From NCBI RefSeq assembly GCF_000687555.1, contig NZ_JHWJ01000012.1, forward strand, positions 1 through 64,000: DNA of 64,000 nucleotides, in the 5' to 3' direction. The DNA comes from [Clostridium] aerotolerans DSM 5434. Its GTDB lineage: Bacteria > Bacillota > Clostridia > Lachnospirales > Lachnospiraceae. A model generated the notes under the pieces. It was not told where the DNA came from. It saw only the letters and a list, made by a program, of their open reading frames with translations, and did not search any database. Shown here piece after piece: positions 15,644 through 24,412 of the stretch; the first letter of the stretch is position 1, and each line of letters opens with the position of its first letter. The translations under genes were made by a program, and so were the position numbers.

Positions 15644-17644
15644 TCAGGCTTCTGCCATCACCATCATCAGCTCGTTGCTTCTTGCAATGAATTTTGTCAT
15701 ACGCTCTGATGTTAAAGAACCATGGCTTAAAGCTGCAAGATCGTAAAGCTGTTCGCAAATGGCGTTGGTATGAGATCCTTCCTTATGGTTCAATACATAC
15801 TGTACCAGCTTATTGTTATAATTAAGCACAAGAGTCTCAGTACTGCCAAACATAGAATTATCCATACCAGGCATGGAATACATCTTCATCATCTCTGCCA
15901 TACGGCGGGATTCTTCTGATACGGTGATCATAGAAGATACTGCTTCATTTTTCAGCTTCTCAACCTTAACATCAAGGGCTTCTTTGCCTAACACCTTACG
16001 GAACAGCTCAGTAAGCGCATCCACATCGGCTTTCATGGCTTCCTTATCCTCTTCACTCACTTCTTCCTTGAAGATATCGGATAAGTCAGAGTTGATGCAT
16101 AAGAACTTCACATTCTCATTCTTCTGCTCTAAGTAGCCTACAAAAGGATTGTCTATGTTCTGGGTCATGTAAACAGCATCAAGACCTGCTTCCTTAAACA
16201 TGTTGATATACTGGCTCTGTTCTTTTTCGTCTGTAATATAGAAGACGCTGTTTTCGTGCTTTTCTTTATTTTCTTCCAGACATTCAGCAATGGTTAAATA
16301 CTTGCCTTCTAAATTTTTAAGGATAAGAGAATCATTGATCTTTTCAGCAAACTTTTCGTCTTTTAAGCAGCCGAATTTGATGAACGGATTGATATCATCC
16401 CAGTATTTTTCATAGTTTTCTCTGTCTGTCTTAAACATACCGGTAAGCTTATCAGCCACCTTCTTTGTGATATAATCGGAGATTTTTTTCACAAAGCCAT
16501 CATTCTGAAGGGCGCTTCTTGATACATTAAGAGGAAGATCAGGACAATCAATCACTCCCTTTAACAGCATTAAGAACTCTGGAATGACTTCTTTAATGTT
16601 ATCAGCGATAAATACCTGGCTGTTGAACAGCTTGATGGTTCCTTCCAGGCTGTCATAGTTGATGTTTAATTTCGGGAAGTAAAGAATTCCTTTTAAGTTA
16701 AATGGATAATCCATGTTTAAATGAATCCAGAACAATGGCTCCTTATAATCATGGAATACCTTACGGTAAAATCCTTTGTACTCTTCTTCGGTACATTCAT
16801 TGGGGTGCTTATTCCAAAGAGGATTGGTATCATTCACCGGTACCGGACGTTTTGCAATTTTATACTTTTCTGTGGCTGGAGAAATTTCAACGACTTCTTT
16901 TTCGCCGTTCTCATTCTCTTTTTCCTCAGTTTTAGCTTCTTCAACAATGGTCTCGATTACGGTATCCTTATCAGTCAGCTCATCCTTTTCAATTGTCTCA
17001 AACTCAGGTTCTGCAGCTGCATTGGTCAGATAGATTTCAACCGGCATAAAGGAACAATATTTTTCAAGGACTTCTTTTGCACGGTATTCGTTACAGAATT
17101 CAAGGCTTTCTTCATTTAAATAAAGCTTGATTGACGTTCCCTGCTCTGCCTTGTCTCCGTCTACCATCTCAAATTCGGTACCACCGTCAGACTCCCAGTG
17201 AACTGGTTTTGCTCCATCTTTATAAGATAAGGTATCAATGGTAACCTTATCGGCAACCATGAATGCGGAGTAAAATCCAAGTCCGAAATGTCCGATGATC
17301 TGCTCTTCATTGGCTTTGTCCTTGTATTTCTCCAAGAAGTCCTGAGCTCCGGAAAATGCGATCTGATTGATATACTGATCAACCTCTTCCACGGTCATAC
17401 CGATACCGTTATCAATAAAGGTAATGGTCTTTTCATTGGGATCGGTAATTACCTGAATCTTAAATTCAAGATCCTCCGGTTTCTGCCACTCTCCCATGAT
17501 CTCCAGCTTTTTCAGCTTTGTAATCGCATCGCAGCCATTGGAAACCAGCTCACGATAGAAGATGTCATGGTCAGAATACAACCATTTCTTAATAATTGGA
17601 AAGATATTCTCGCTGTTAATCGTCAAACTTCCTTTTTTCGCCAT
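15644..17644 (-). CDS. htpG: Molecular chaperone HtpG (Hsp90)
   Basis: This is a 666-residue Hsp90 homologue, an ATP-dependent cytosolic chaperone. It has the GHKL ATPase domain (LVSNGCDAITK, TFIDNGIGMT, GHFGLGFYSAFMVAD), the middle domain (GILYFP, GVIDCPDLPLNVSRS) and a C-terminal dimer domain. Its length is slightly above the E. coli form because of an acidic insertion near 230-255 (Glu/Lys-rich linker, as in eukaryotic Hsp90). A consensus promoter and a perfect CIRCE element lie upstream, so HrcA repression is likely, with induction on heat or misfolding. GGAGTG precedes the ATG. Confidence 0.97.
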   Translation of the reverse strand: MAKKGSLTINSENIFPIIKKWLYSDHDIFYRELVSNGCDAITKLKKLEIMGEWQKPEDLEFKIQVITDPNEKTITFIDNGIGMTVEEVDQYINQIAFSGAQDFLEKYKDKANEEQIIGHFGLGFYSAFMVADKVTIDTLSYKDGAKPVHWESDGGTEFEMVDGDKAEQGTSIKLYLNEESLEFCNEYRAKEVLEKYCSFMPVEIYLTNAAAEPEFETIEKDELTDKDTVIETIVEEAKTEEKENENGEKEVVEISPATEKYKIAKRPVPVNDTNPLWNKHPNECTEEEYKGFYRKVFHDYKEPLFWIHLNMDYPFNLKGILYFPKLNINYDSLEGTIKLFNSQVFIADNIKEVIPEFLMLLKGVIDCPDLPLNVSRSALQNDGFVKKISDYITKKVADKLTGMFKTDRENYEKYWDDINPFIKFGCLKDEKFAEKINDSLILKNLEGKYLTIAECLEENKEKHENSVFYITDEKEQSQYINMFKEAGLDAVYMTQNIDNPFVGYLEQKNENVKFLCINSDLSDIFKEEVSEEDKEAMKADVDALTELFRKVLGKEALDVKVEKLKNEAVSSMITVSEESRRMAEMMKMYSMPGMDNSMFGSTETLVLNYNNKLVQYVLNHKEGSHTNAICEQLYDLAALSHGSLTSERMTKFIARSNELMMVMAEA

Positions 17645-17726
17645 ATCGGAACACTCCTTACTCTCTTTTTTTCTATTTTAGTTCCATGAAATCATGGAAT
17701 TCTCTCAATATTTGCCTGCAAAGAGT

Positions 17727-17755
17727 ATTTTAATACGCAGTCCAAAAAATGTCAA
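17727..17755 (-). promoter_or_regulatory. Promoter of htpG
   Basis: On the minus strand TTGACA (17750-17755) and TAAAAT (17727-17732) are 17 bases apart. The CIRCE element begins 8 bases upstream of the -35 box. Confidence 0.8.
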
Positions 17756-17762
17756 TAGAAAA

Positions 17763-17789
17763 TTAGCACTCATTTAAAATGAGTGCTAA
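17763..17789. promoter_or_regulatory. CIRCE element (HrcA operator)
   Basis: TTAGCACTC (17763-17771), nine bases, GAGTGCTAA (17781-17789): an exact match to the CIRCE consensus. It is located between the DUF5721-like gene and htpG and just behind the htpG -35 box. Confidence 0.95.
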
Positions 17790-17794
17790 TAATG

Positions 17795-18292
17795 CTATTC
17801 TTCTATAAATGGAATCTCATTTTTCTTTAAAAAGCCTTTAAAACCCTCATCCCATTCTTCATCAAGTGTCTTGTCCAAAGTGAACACAGAGACGGAGGTT
17901 CCTGTGATACAGGTAAGCTTTTCCTCCTCATAGCGGATATTGACATACAGTCCCTTTACCTGTTCTTTGGGGAATCCAATTCTTCTTGCGGAGAGAAAAC
18001 GCTCTGTCCCGTCTTCCGGCATCAATAGGATGATACGAAAGCTTACAGGCAGCCGCTTCCCCTTAATCAGGGAAAAGCAAAAGGGCTTTAGGGTGGACCA
18101 GGAAGAATAGGTTCCTATATTCTGCTCCTCCAGCTCCTCCTGAGAATAGTATCCACTTTTAATGGTTCCGTCTATGGTAAATGTATTATAGGTCGAAATA
18201 GATGCCTCCTTGATCAGGAAGCGGTCAAATACCTCCCCTACAAATAGCTTGGAGGTAAAGGATTTAATATCCTCAATTTTTACTGAAATCAT
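17795..18292 (-). CDS. Conserved hypothetical protein (DUF5721-like)
   Basis: This 165-residue protein resembles DUF5721, a family found mainly in Lachnospiraceae and without known function. It is soluble, with mixed helix and strand, and has a conserved central block around WSTLKPFCFSLIKGK. The start is placed at 18292, where GGGAG lies 8 bases upstream; 18307 is an in-frame alternative. It precedes htpG on the same strand, but the CIRCE element and promoter between them suggest separate control. Confidence 0.75.
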   Translation of the reverse strand: MISVKIEDIKSFTSKLFVGEVFDRFLIKEASISTYNTFTIDGTIKSGYYSQEELEEQNIGTYSSWSTLKPFCFSLIKGKRLPVSFRIILLMPEDGTERFLSARRIGFPKEQVKGLYVNIRYEEEKLTCITGTSVSVFTLDKTLDEEWDEGFKGFLKKNEIPFIEE

Positions 18293-18446
18293 TTCATAAT
18301 CTCCCATTCATGATTGTTCTTTGTTTAATATACAACGGATTCTCAACCTCTGTCAACGAAGGATTCCAAACCATCCATTTGTGTGGTATAATAGAAAGAT
18401 AAGTTTCGCTCAGGAAACAAAAAGTAGTAAGAAAAGAGGATAACAT

Positions 18447-19733
18447 ATGAATACCATCAAAGAGTTAGAATCCCTGATCGCAGCATCCGTATCTCCTTAT
18501 CATTGCATTATGGCATCTTCCAAACAGTTAAAAGACGCAGGCTTTAAAGAACTGCCCCTTTCCGCTTCCTGGAAGTTAAAAAAAGGAGAATCCTACTATA
18601 TAAATGTTTTTGATTCATCCCTGATTGCATTTACTGTGGGAGAGACTCTTACAGATACTCCCTCCCTTCGTCTGGCGGCGGCCCATACGGACTGGCCTTG
18701 TTTAAAGGTAAAGCCATCTCCTGAGGTGACTTCCTTAGATTATGGAAAATTAAACGTGGAGGTTTACGGCGGCCCACTTCTTAATACCTGGTTTGACCGT
18801 CCCCTTTCTATGGCTGGAAAGGTGTCTGTGATGGGTAAATCCGTAATGGAGCCAAAGACTATTTTTGTAGACTTCGCCCGTCCCATTATCACGGTTCCAA
18901 GCCTTGCCATTCACATGAACAGAGGCGCCAATGAGGGTGTTCCCATTAATGCACAGGTGGATATGCTGCCTATTATTACACTGATCAAGGATAAACTAAA
19001 CCAGAAAGACTTTTTCCTTCATGCTCTGGCAAAAGAAGCGGGAATCAGCAAGGAAGATATCCTGGATTATGAAATCTATGTTTACAGCCGGGAAGCTGGC
19101 GACTTACTTGGCTTACACGATGAGTTCTTTTCCGCTCCCCGTCTGGATAACATAACCTCTGTCCATGCATGTTTAAATGCAATCATAGAAGCTCCCTGTA
19201 AGGAAGGAATTCATGCAATTGCTTTATATGACAACGAAGAGATTGGAAGCAGTACAAAACAGGGCGCGGCTTCTGCCATGACAGAACATGTCCTCGAAAA
19301 GATATACTTATCCTTAGGATATACAAGAGAAACCTTCTTAAACGGCCTTTTAAGCGGCTTTCTGCTTTCCATGGATGTGGCTCACGCATTCCACCCAAAT
19401 CATGGGGAAAAATGCGACATTAAGAATCAGATCGTCATGGGGGATGGCGTTGCTATCAAACTTGCTGCCAGTCAGTCTTACGCTACCGATGCCACAAGCA
19501 CCGGAGTCATTGAAGGCATCTGCCGAGCCAATGACATACCGTATAAGAAATTCTCTAACCGCTCCGACATGAGAGGCGGCTCCACGTTAGGAAGCATCTC
19601 TTCTGCTCTTCTGACCATGCGCACCGTAGATGTAGGTGTTCCTATGCTTGCCATGCATTCAGCCAGAGAGCTTATGGGTACCCATGACCAGGCTGCCCTT
19701 GTAAAGCTTGCCACTGAATTCTTTAAAGCTTAA
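18447..19733 (+). CDS. M18-family aminopeptidase
   Basis: This 428-residue zinc metalloaminopeptidase of the M18 family (aspartyl aminopeptidase type) removes N-terminal residues, often acidic ones, and forms large cytosolic oligomers. Metal ligand blocks are visible: His80 in AAAHTDWP, DNEEIGSSTKQGA near 260, and DVAHAFHPNHGEK near 310-322. The C-terminal MHSARE block contains the last metal-binding His. The length is normal. A -10 box TATAAT lies near 18387 with a poor -35. GAGG precedes the ATG. Confidence 0.93.
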   Translation: MNTIKELESLIAASVSPYHCIMASSKQLKDAGFKELPLSASWKLKKGESYYINVFDSSLIAFTVGETLTDTPSLRLAAAHTDWPCLKVKPSPEVTSLDYGKLNVEVYGGPLLNTWFDRPLSMAGKVSVMGKSVMEPKTIFVDFARPIITVPSLAIHMNRGANEGVPINAQVDMLPIITLIKDKLNQKDFFLHALAKEAGISKEDILDYEIYVYSREAGDLLGLHDEFFSAPRLDNITSVHACLNAIIEAPCKEGIHAIALYDNEEIGSSTKQGAASAMTEHVLEKIYLSLGYTRETFLNGLLSGFLLSMDVAHAFHPNHGEKCDIKNQIVMGDGVAIKLAASQSYATDATSTGVIEGICRANDIPYKKFSNRSDMRGGSTLGSISSALLTMRTVDVGVPMLAMHSARELMGTHDQAALVKLATEFFKA

Positions 19734-19758
19734 ACAAGAAACAATTTTGATACAAAAT

Positions 19759-19798
19759 AAGGGTCTGCCGCAGGAAGTAATTCACGCGACAGACCCTT
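19759..19798. terminator. Terminator between convergent genes
   Basis: AAGGGTCTG (19759-19767) pairs with CAGACCCTT (19790-19798), with extra CGC/GCG pairing inside. T-rich flanks on both strands suit both the aminopeptidase gene and the MFS gene. Confidence 0.8.
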
Positions 19799-19805
19799 TC
19801 GTTTA

Positions 19806-21224
19806 TCATTTCTTAGATATCTTGTTGGTTAAAAACAAAGTTGGAATGAACAATACAAAGCTAAGGACTAAGGCTAACATGAAACCATTGTGGTAAGCAG
19901 TGGTCATGAGAGGAATTGTTGGTACTTTCCCCTGGATCCAGAGGCTGACAACCGTTGCAAGCACTGCGGAACCAAATGCACCACCAATATTTTGCATGAT
20001 TCGGGTTCCCACACTGGCTTGTGCGATTTCTTGTTTTTCCATACCGGTGTAAGCATCCGTCATCATTGGAATGGTGACACCACCAATCCCCATACCTCGG
20101 ATCGTTAAGACAATGCTTACAACAATGAGTGAAGATGTCTCATCAAAGAAGACAAATGGAATCGTGCCGACGATAGCTAATATCAAACTAACTAAGACAA
20201 CGTAACGTGCGCCTGCTTTATCCGTTAGCCGGCCAACCAGTGGGCGGGCAACTAACATACCGATCCCTTGTGGAATCAGGATGAGTCCGGTATTTAATAC
20301 GGAAAAGCCCTTAATATTTTGAAAAAACAAAGGTAATAACAGCATTGGGCCGTTGGTAGCAATCCCTGCAAGGAACAATCCAGCCATAACAGCACTGAAA
20401 TTTTTCATTTGAAACAAATGTAGTGGAAGAATTGCCTGTTCCTTTTTAATGGCTGCGTAAATCATATAGACAGCTAATATTACGATCCCGGCAACAACAA
20501 AACCAATTGTCGTGCCATTGTTGAATGTTGCACTCTTTGCTGCTTTACTAATTCCATAAATCAATGAGGCTGAACTACCTCCCAATAAAATGATGCCAAT
20601 GAAATCAAATTTGGCTTTTACATTGACCGGCGTGAAGTCAGGTAATTTTAAAACCATTAAGATGATGGCAATGATACCAATAGGAACATTGACAAAGAAA
20701 ATATAACGCCATGACAGGAACTGAAGAATCACGGCACCAATGACCGGACCAAGGATTGGTCCTAAGACCATTGGGATACCAACCGTGGACATCATACGTC
20801 CCATTCGATCCCCTCCGGCAACTGCAACACACAACGTAGTCACAAGCGTCATAATAAAGCCGGCACTGGCACCTTGAACTATCCGGAAAACAATCAAGGA
20901 ACCGATGCTCCAGCTAAGTCCGGAAGCAATGGAAGTAACTAAGAATACGATATTTGCACCTATCATTAACCATTTACCGTTATAACGTTGAACCGCCCAG
21001 CCAACGAGGGGAACGGAAATTGCCATGGATAACACGTAACCAGTAATTACCCACTGGATTAAATCAAGTCCGCTGCTAAAACCACTGCTTAAGCTCTTGA
21101 TGGCAATGTTGATCATGGTTGAATCAAGCAGCGGCATAATTGCCCCAAGAACTAAAATCCAGGCTATATTGATGATACTCTTTGGAATCGGCTCAAATTC
21201 CGAGTCATTTTTATTCTTTTTCAT
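19806..21224 (-). CDS. MFS multidrug exporter, DHA2 (14-TMS) type
   Basis: This 472-residue proton-driven drug exporter belongs to the EmrB/QacA type. Fourteen membrane helices are apparent. Motif D1 (LDSTMINIAI) lies in helix 1, and the antiporter motif C (GPILGPVIGA) in helix 5. The sequence resembles exporters of lactobacilli as much as those of clostridia, so transfer is possible. It is divergent from a MerR gene, and its promoter has the 19-bp spacer of MerR-activated genes, so drug-dependent activation is likely. The substrate is unknown. AGGAGG precedes the ATG. Confidence 0.92.
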   Translation of the reverse strand: MKKNKNDSEFEPIPKSIINIAWILVLGAIMPLLDSTMINIAIKSLSSGFSSGLDLIQWVITGYVLSMAISVPLVGWAVQRYNGKWLMIGANIVFLVTSIASGLSWSIGSLIVFRIVQGASAGFIMTLVTTLCVAVAGGDRMGRMMSTVGIPMVLGPILGPVIGAVILQFLSWRYIFFVNVPIGIIAIILMVLKLPDFTPVNVKAKFDFIGIILLGGSSASLIYGISKAAKSATFNNGTTIGFVVAGIVILAVYMIYAAIKKEQAILPLHLFQMKNFSAVMAGLFLAGIATNGPMLLLPLFFQNIKGFSVLNTGLILIPQGIGMLVARPLVGRLTDKAGARYVVLVSLILAIVGTIPFVFFDETSSLIVVSIVLTIRGMGIGGVTIPMMTDAYTGMEKQEIAQASVGTRIMQNIGGAFGSAVLATVVSLWIQGKVPTIPLMTTAYHNGFMLALVLSFVLFIPTLFLTNKISKK

Positions 21225-21308
21225 GATAAATTAATCCTCCTTATGATGTGTAACGCCCGTACCTATTTATTTTCCCTTTACAAGACGCTGCATTTCGTTT
21301 AGAATCAA

Positions 21309-21339
21309 AGCATAAACTATAACGTTACGTTCGAGTCAA
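21309..21339 (-). promoter_or_regulatory. MerR-type promoter and operator for the exporter
   Basis: On the minus strand TTGACT (21334-21339) and TATGCT (21309-21314) are 19 bases apart. Within lies a perfect dyad, ACT-2-AACGT-1-ACGTT-2-AGT at 21316-21336. Long spacers with a central dyad are the hallmark of promoters untwisted by MerR-family activators. Confidence 0.8.
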
Positions 21340-21380
21340 GAGCCTTTTAAAATTTGTAAAATGTAAAAGGAGAAAAAGCA

Positions 21381-22136
21381 ATGAAAAGTGTAAATGAAGT
21401 GAGTAAGCTCTCCGGCGTAAGCCGTCGCACCTTGCAATATTATGATGAAATCGGATTGCTGCCGCCAAGCGCTGTGAAAGAATCGGGCTACCGCCTATAT
21501 GATGAAGAGAGCTTGCGCCGCTTATGGAGCATTCTATTTTATAAAGAACTTGGCTTTACCCTTGATGACATTCGATTACTGCTTGAAAATCCAAAGGAAA
21601 TGGAAAAGGAGATTGTAGGGAGACATAAGCAAATTCTCATGGAGAAACAAGCCAAGCTGCAAAAAATGATACTGTCCGTTGACCGAATATTAAATGACGA
21701 TTTTGATATCTCAATGTTAAGAGATTTTGACAAAAACAGAATTGAAACACTGAGAAAAACATATGCAAATGAAATCAGAGCGTTAATGGAAAGCCTTTTT
21801 TTTCTTCCGTTAGTGAAAAGCGGCATCTATTCAAGCCGCATATCACTGATAAAAAATGCCTCAAATATCATGTATACGGATTTTGAAGAGATCCTTGCTC
21901 TTTGCGAGGATGTCATGCAAAAATTTCGCGAAGCTATGATAGATGGCCCGGAGAGTTCAGCGGCAGAAAATGCGGTTCATGCTTATGGAAAATTAATCAA
22001 TAGATGGGTTCCCTGCAACGATGAATCTTTTCGTAAAATCGGGCAGGCGTATTTGATTTACAAAGAAGATTTGGACAAAAAGTCACCGGGTCTTGCAGAA
22101 TTCATATACAAAGCATTTTTACATGTATATCACTAA
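21381..22136 (+). CDS. MerR-family regulator with TipAS-like C-terminal domain
   Basis: This is a 251-residue regulator. Residues 1-70 form the MerR winged helix (VSRRTLQYYDEIGLLPPS, GYRLYDEESLRRL), followed by the dimer coiled coil to about 115. The helical C-terminal half looks like the TipAS/antibiotic-recognition domain that wraps around bulky drugs. AAGGAG precedes the ATG. It is divergent from the exporter and almost certainly controls it, and probably itself, through the dyad at 21316-21336. Confidence 0.88.
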   Translation: MKSVNEVSKLSGVSRRTLQYYDEIGLLPPSAVKESGYRLYDEESLRRLWSILFYKELGFTLDDIRLLLENPKEMEKEIVGRHKQILMEKQAKLQKMILSVDRILNDDFDISMLRDFDKNRIETLRKTYANEIRALMESLFFLPLVKSGIYSSRISLIKNASNIMYTDFEEILALCEDVMQKFREAMIDGPESSAAENAVHAYGKLINRWVPCNDESFRKIGQAYLIYKEDLDKKSPGLAEFIYKAFLHVYH

Positions 22137-22250
22137 CCACTTATTTATTTGGCTGACGCTTCCCATTCATTCAATGATATGTTAAGTGAAACAACCGTTT
22201 ATCAATCTGGAGGGGTAAATTGAACCCTTTGTCAAGGACAATAAAAAAGA

Positions 22251-22320
22251 GATAAAAGGTACCTGGATAGTTAAGCACAGCCACTTTTTTCTGTGTCTGA
22301 CTATCCGGGTATCTTTTATC
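22251..22320. terminator. Long bidirectional terminator hairpin
   Basis: The arms 22251-22280 and 22291-22320 pair over about 28 bases with few mismatches. On the minus strand a CTCTTTTTT tract follows, serving the small gene at 22363. Confidence 0.85.
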
Positions 22321-22362
22321 CCTTATTTTTTATTTTCTTATTTAAAAGTATAGGAAAAACTT

Positions 22363-22599
22363 TTATTTGTCATTTCCATGCATAGTCTCCGGAACTACTT
22401 CCCGGCTTGTTTCCAAAGGCTGATTGGAGGTCCGGTTTCCCTCCCAATAGCGGTAACCGTAGACTCCTCCGGCTATGACACCCACAAACAGAATCAATAC
22501 AAACAAAAACAGCATGAACCCTCCAAAAACTTCCCGCCCACGGCTTTGTCTGCGCCTTCGGCTGTGGCTTCTTCTACGAATGGTATCTCTCTGGCTCAT
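22363..22599 (-). CDS. Small basic single-span membrane protein
   Basis: This is an unrecognised 78-residue protein: a strongly basic N-terminus (RRRSHSRRRRQSRGR), one membrane helix at about 25-48, then a short polar extracytoplasmic tail. The start is put at the ATG at 22599, with AAAGGA some 13 bases upstream; an in-frame TTG at 22629 is less likely. It follows the parvulin-like lipoprotein gene by 26 bases and is probably co-transcribed. The topology suggests an N-in anchor protein; no function is proposed. Confidence 0.65.
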   Translation of the reverse strand: MSQRDTIRRRSHSRRRRQSRGREVFGGFMLFLFVLILFVGVIAGGVYGYRYWEGNRTSNQPLETSREVVPETMHGNDK

Positions 22600-22625
22600 T
22601 TGCTTTCTGCCGTCCTTTCTTTTTA

Positions 22626-23597
22626 TCAATCCGTTACATATTTTTTGTAAATTTCAAAAAAGTTAGTGGTCGTGGTCTTATCTTCCTTGGAGAACCTGAC
22701 ATCCTTCCATATTTCATTGCTGAAGGCCACAGGATTTTCTTCTTTATATTTATTATAAATCTGATCGAAGGCTTCTTTTTTCCGTTTTCGGTACAGTCCG
22801 GCTTTTCTTTCCTGGGTAGCTGTCTCATCATAATCATCGACGCATTTGATGATATAGAACCTTCCATTATCTTCCACGACAGGGCTGATATCTCCCTCTA
22901 ACAAGGCAAATGCAGCCTCTTCATAGGCCTTAGACGCCTCTCCTCTTCCAATATGGCGTTCCATCGTTTCTTCTAAGGAATGCTCTCTTGCCAGGGCAGA
23001 AAAATCAGCGCCCTCGGCTGTTACAAGGGACAGGACCTGATCCGCCTGATCTTTGTCTGTGAGGACGATCTGGTCTACGATAATGACCTTAGCTTCACTG
23101 TCACTGATTTCCAGATTCATATCCTTGGTTAATTCAGTCACCACCTTATTGGACAGGTAATACTGCTCGTACATGCTGCGGACATCTTCTTCTGTGATCC
23201 CCATATAGGCAATGTCTTCTTTTGTCAGGGATCCAAAGTATTCATCCGATGCCTTACGCACCTTTTCTTTCTCACTGCTGGTAAGGGTAACTCCCTTATT
23301 CTCTGCAAGAAGATTCATCATCTTCATCTCCTGGAGAAATTCTTTTACCTGCTCGATGAGATAGGATTCAAAATTCTGATCTCCGGGCAGGTCTATGCCC
23401 CAAATCTGGCTGGTATATATTTGTTGGTACCGGTTTCTCTCCGTTGCCAGGATGATCATGGATTGAGGCAGTGTATATGCCTTCGTCTCCGCGATCTCAG
23501 AAACAATGGGGATATCTGCCTTACAACCGGTAAGCAGGGCAATAAGTGCCAAAACTGCCAGGAATATCCTTCCTCTTCGTTTTTTTTCACCTTTCAC
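22626..23597 (-). CDS. Parvulin-type peptidyl-prolyl isomerase lipoprotein (PrsA/SurA-like)
   Basis: This is a secreted folding factor of about 323 residues. A basic N-terminus and hydrophobic segment end in the lipobox LLTGC, so it should be lipid-anchored outside the membrane. A SurA-like helical region follows, then a diverged parvulin domain at about 165-260 (IIVDQIVLTD, DFSALAREHS, PVVEDNGRFYIIKC). The start is chosen as GTG at 23597 because GAGGG lies 6 bases upstream; an ATG at 23615 lacks a ribosome site. The HAD gene upstream ends only 19 bases before. Catalytic competence of the isomerase domain is uncertain. Confidence 0.82.
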   Translation of the reverse strand: MKGEKKRRGRIFLAVLALIALLTGCKADIPIVSEIAETKAYTLPQSMIILATERNRYQQIYTSQIWGIDLPGDQNFESYLIEQVKEFLQEMKMMNLLAENKGVTLTSSEKEKVRKASDEYFGSLTKEDIAYMGITEEDVRSMYEQYYLSNKVVTELTKDMNLEISDSEAKVIIVDQIVLTDKDQADQVLSLVTAEGADFSALAREHSLEETMERHIGRGEASKAYEEAAFALLEGDISPVVEDNGRFYIIKCVDDYDETATQERKAGLYRKRKKEAFDQIYNKYKEENPVAFSNEIWKDVRFSKEDKTTTTNFFEIYKKYVTD

Positions 23598-23616
23598 GTG
23601 CTTCCCTCTTTCCATG

Positions 23617-24402
23617 CTACAACAGCAGCTTCAGTATTTTTAACACTCCGTCATTGATATTTAAATCGGTACGGAACCTGGCCGCATTCTTTACTTCTTC
23701 TCTGGCATTTCCCACTGCAAAGCTGTAGTATGCCTGGCTCATCATTTCAATATCATTTAACTGGTCTCCAAAGACCATGGTCTCTTCGGGTTTGATCATA
23801 AGACTGTCCTGAAGAAGCTTTACAGCCTGCCCCTTGTTGATTCCGGGCTTCATGCAGTCCATCCACATCTCCCCTGCAATGGTAATCTTAAGACGGTCTG
23901 CAAATTTGGCCCTAAGCTCCACGGTATGAGCTTCCACATGAGATTTTCGATACACAGATACTTTTATAAATTCCGAATCCACCTGGGTCAAATCGTCCAC
24001 CTGCTGAACCTGGAACTTATATCCATGGATCAGCCAGTCTAAGATCTCCTGATCCCTGGTTTCCACATAAACCACATCAGGTCCGCTTAACATAAGCTCC
24101 AGCCCTTCTGTACTTCGTACCTCCTGAATCATATCCATAACCGTCTGCCGCTCAATGGTATTTAGAAATAGATTTCTACCGTGACAGCCTACATAGGCTC
24201 CGTTATCCGACAAATAAAATATTTTTTCCTTCACAGGCTGAAAGATAGATTCAATGCTCACCCACTGGCGTCCACTTGCCGCAGCAAACTGAATTCCTTT
24301 TGCCCGCAGTTTTAATATTACATCAAAAATCTCCGGATTGATCTTATGGCTCCCGTCAGGCACCAAAGTTCCGTCAATATCTGATACAATCAGCTTAATC
24401 AT
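23617..24402 (-). CDS. Cof-type HAD-superfamily hydrolase
   Basis: This 261-residue phosphatase belongs to the Cof/IIB branch of HAD hydrolases. The nucleophile motif SDIDGTLVPDG is at residues 7-17, motif II AAASGRQ near 40, and the C-terminal motif IV is GDQLNDIEMM. The C2B cap sits between. Members dephosphorylate sugar phosphates, FMN or PLP. The start at 24402 has AGGAGG upstream. It lies 10 bases after maf and is probably co-transcribed with it. Confidence 0.9.
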   Translation of the reverse strand: MIKLIVSDIDGTLVPDGSHKINPEIFDVILKLRAKGIQFAAASGRQWVSIESIFQPVKEKIFYLSDNGAYVGCHGRNLFLNTIERQTVMDMIQEVRSTEGLELMLSGPDVVYVETRDQEILDWLIHGYKFQVQQVDDLTQVDSEFIKVSVYRKSHVEAHTVELRAKFADRLKITIAGEMWMDCMKPGINKGQAVKLLQDSLMIKPEETMVFGDQLNDIEMMSQAYYSFAVGNAREEVKNAARFRTDLNINDGVLKILKLLL

Positions 24403-24412
24403 GACAATCCTC

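Noticed and set aside
16721-17119. A 130-codon open frame opposite htpG
   Set aside because: It is antisense to the conserved Hsp90 coding sequence, shows only low-complexity Phe/Leu runs and has no initiation signal.
22137-22250. A remnant of an insertion sequence after the MerR gene
   Set aside because: A ribosome-site-like GGAGGGG and a short open stretch are present, but no terminal repeats or recognisable transposase residues.
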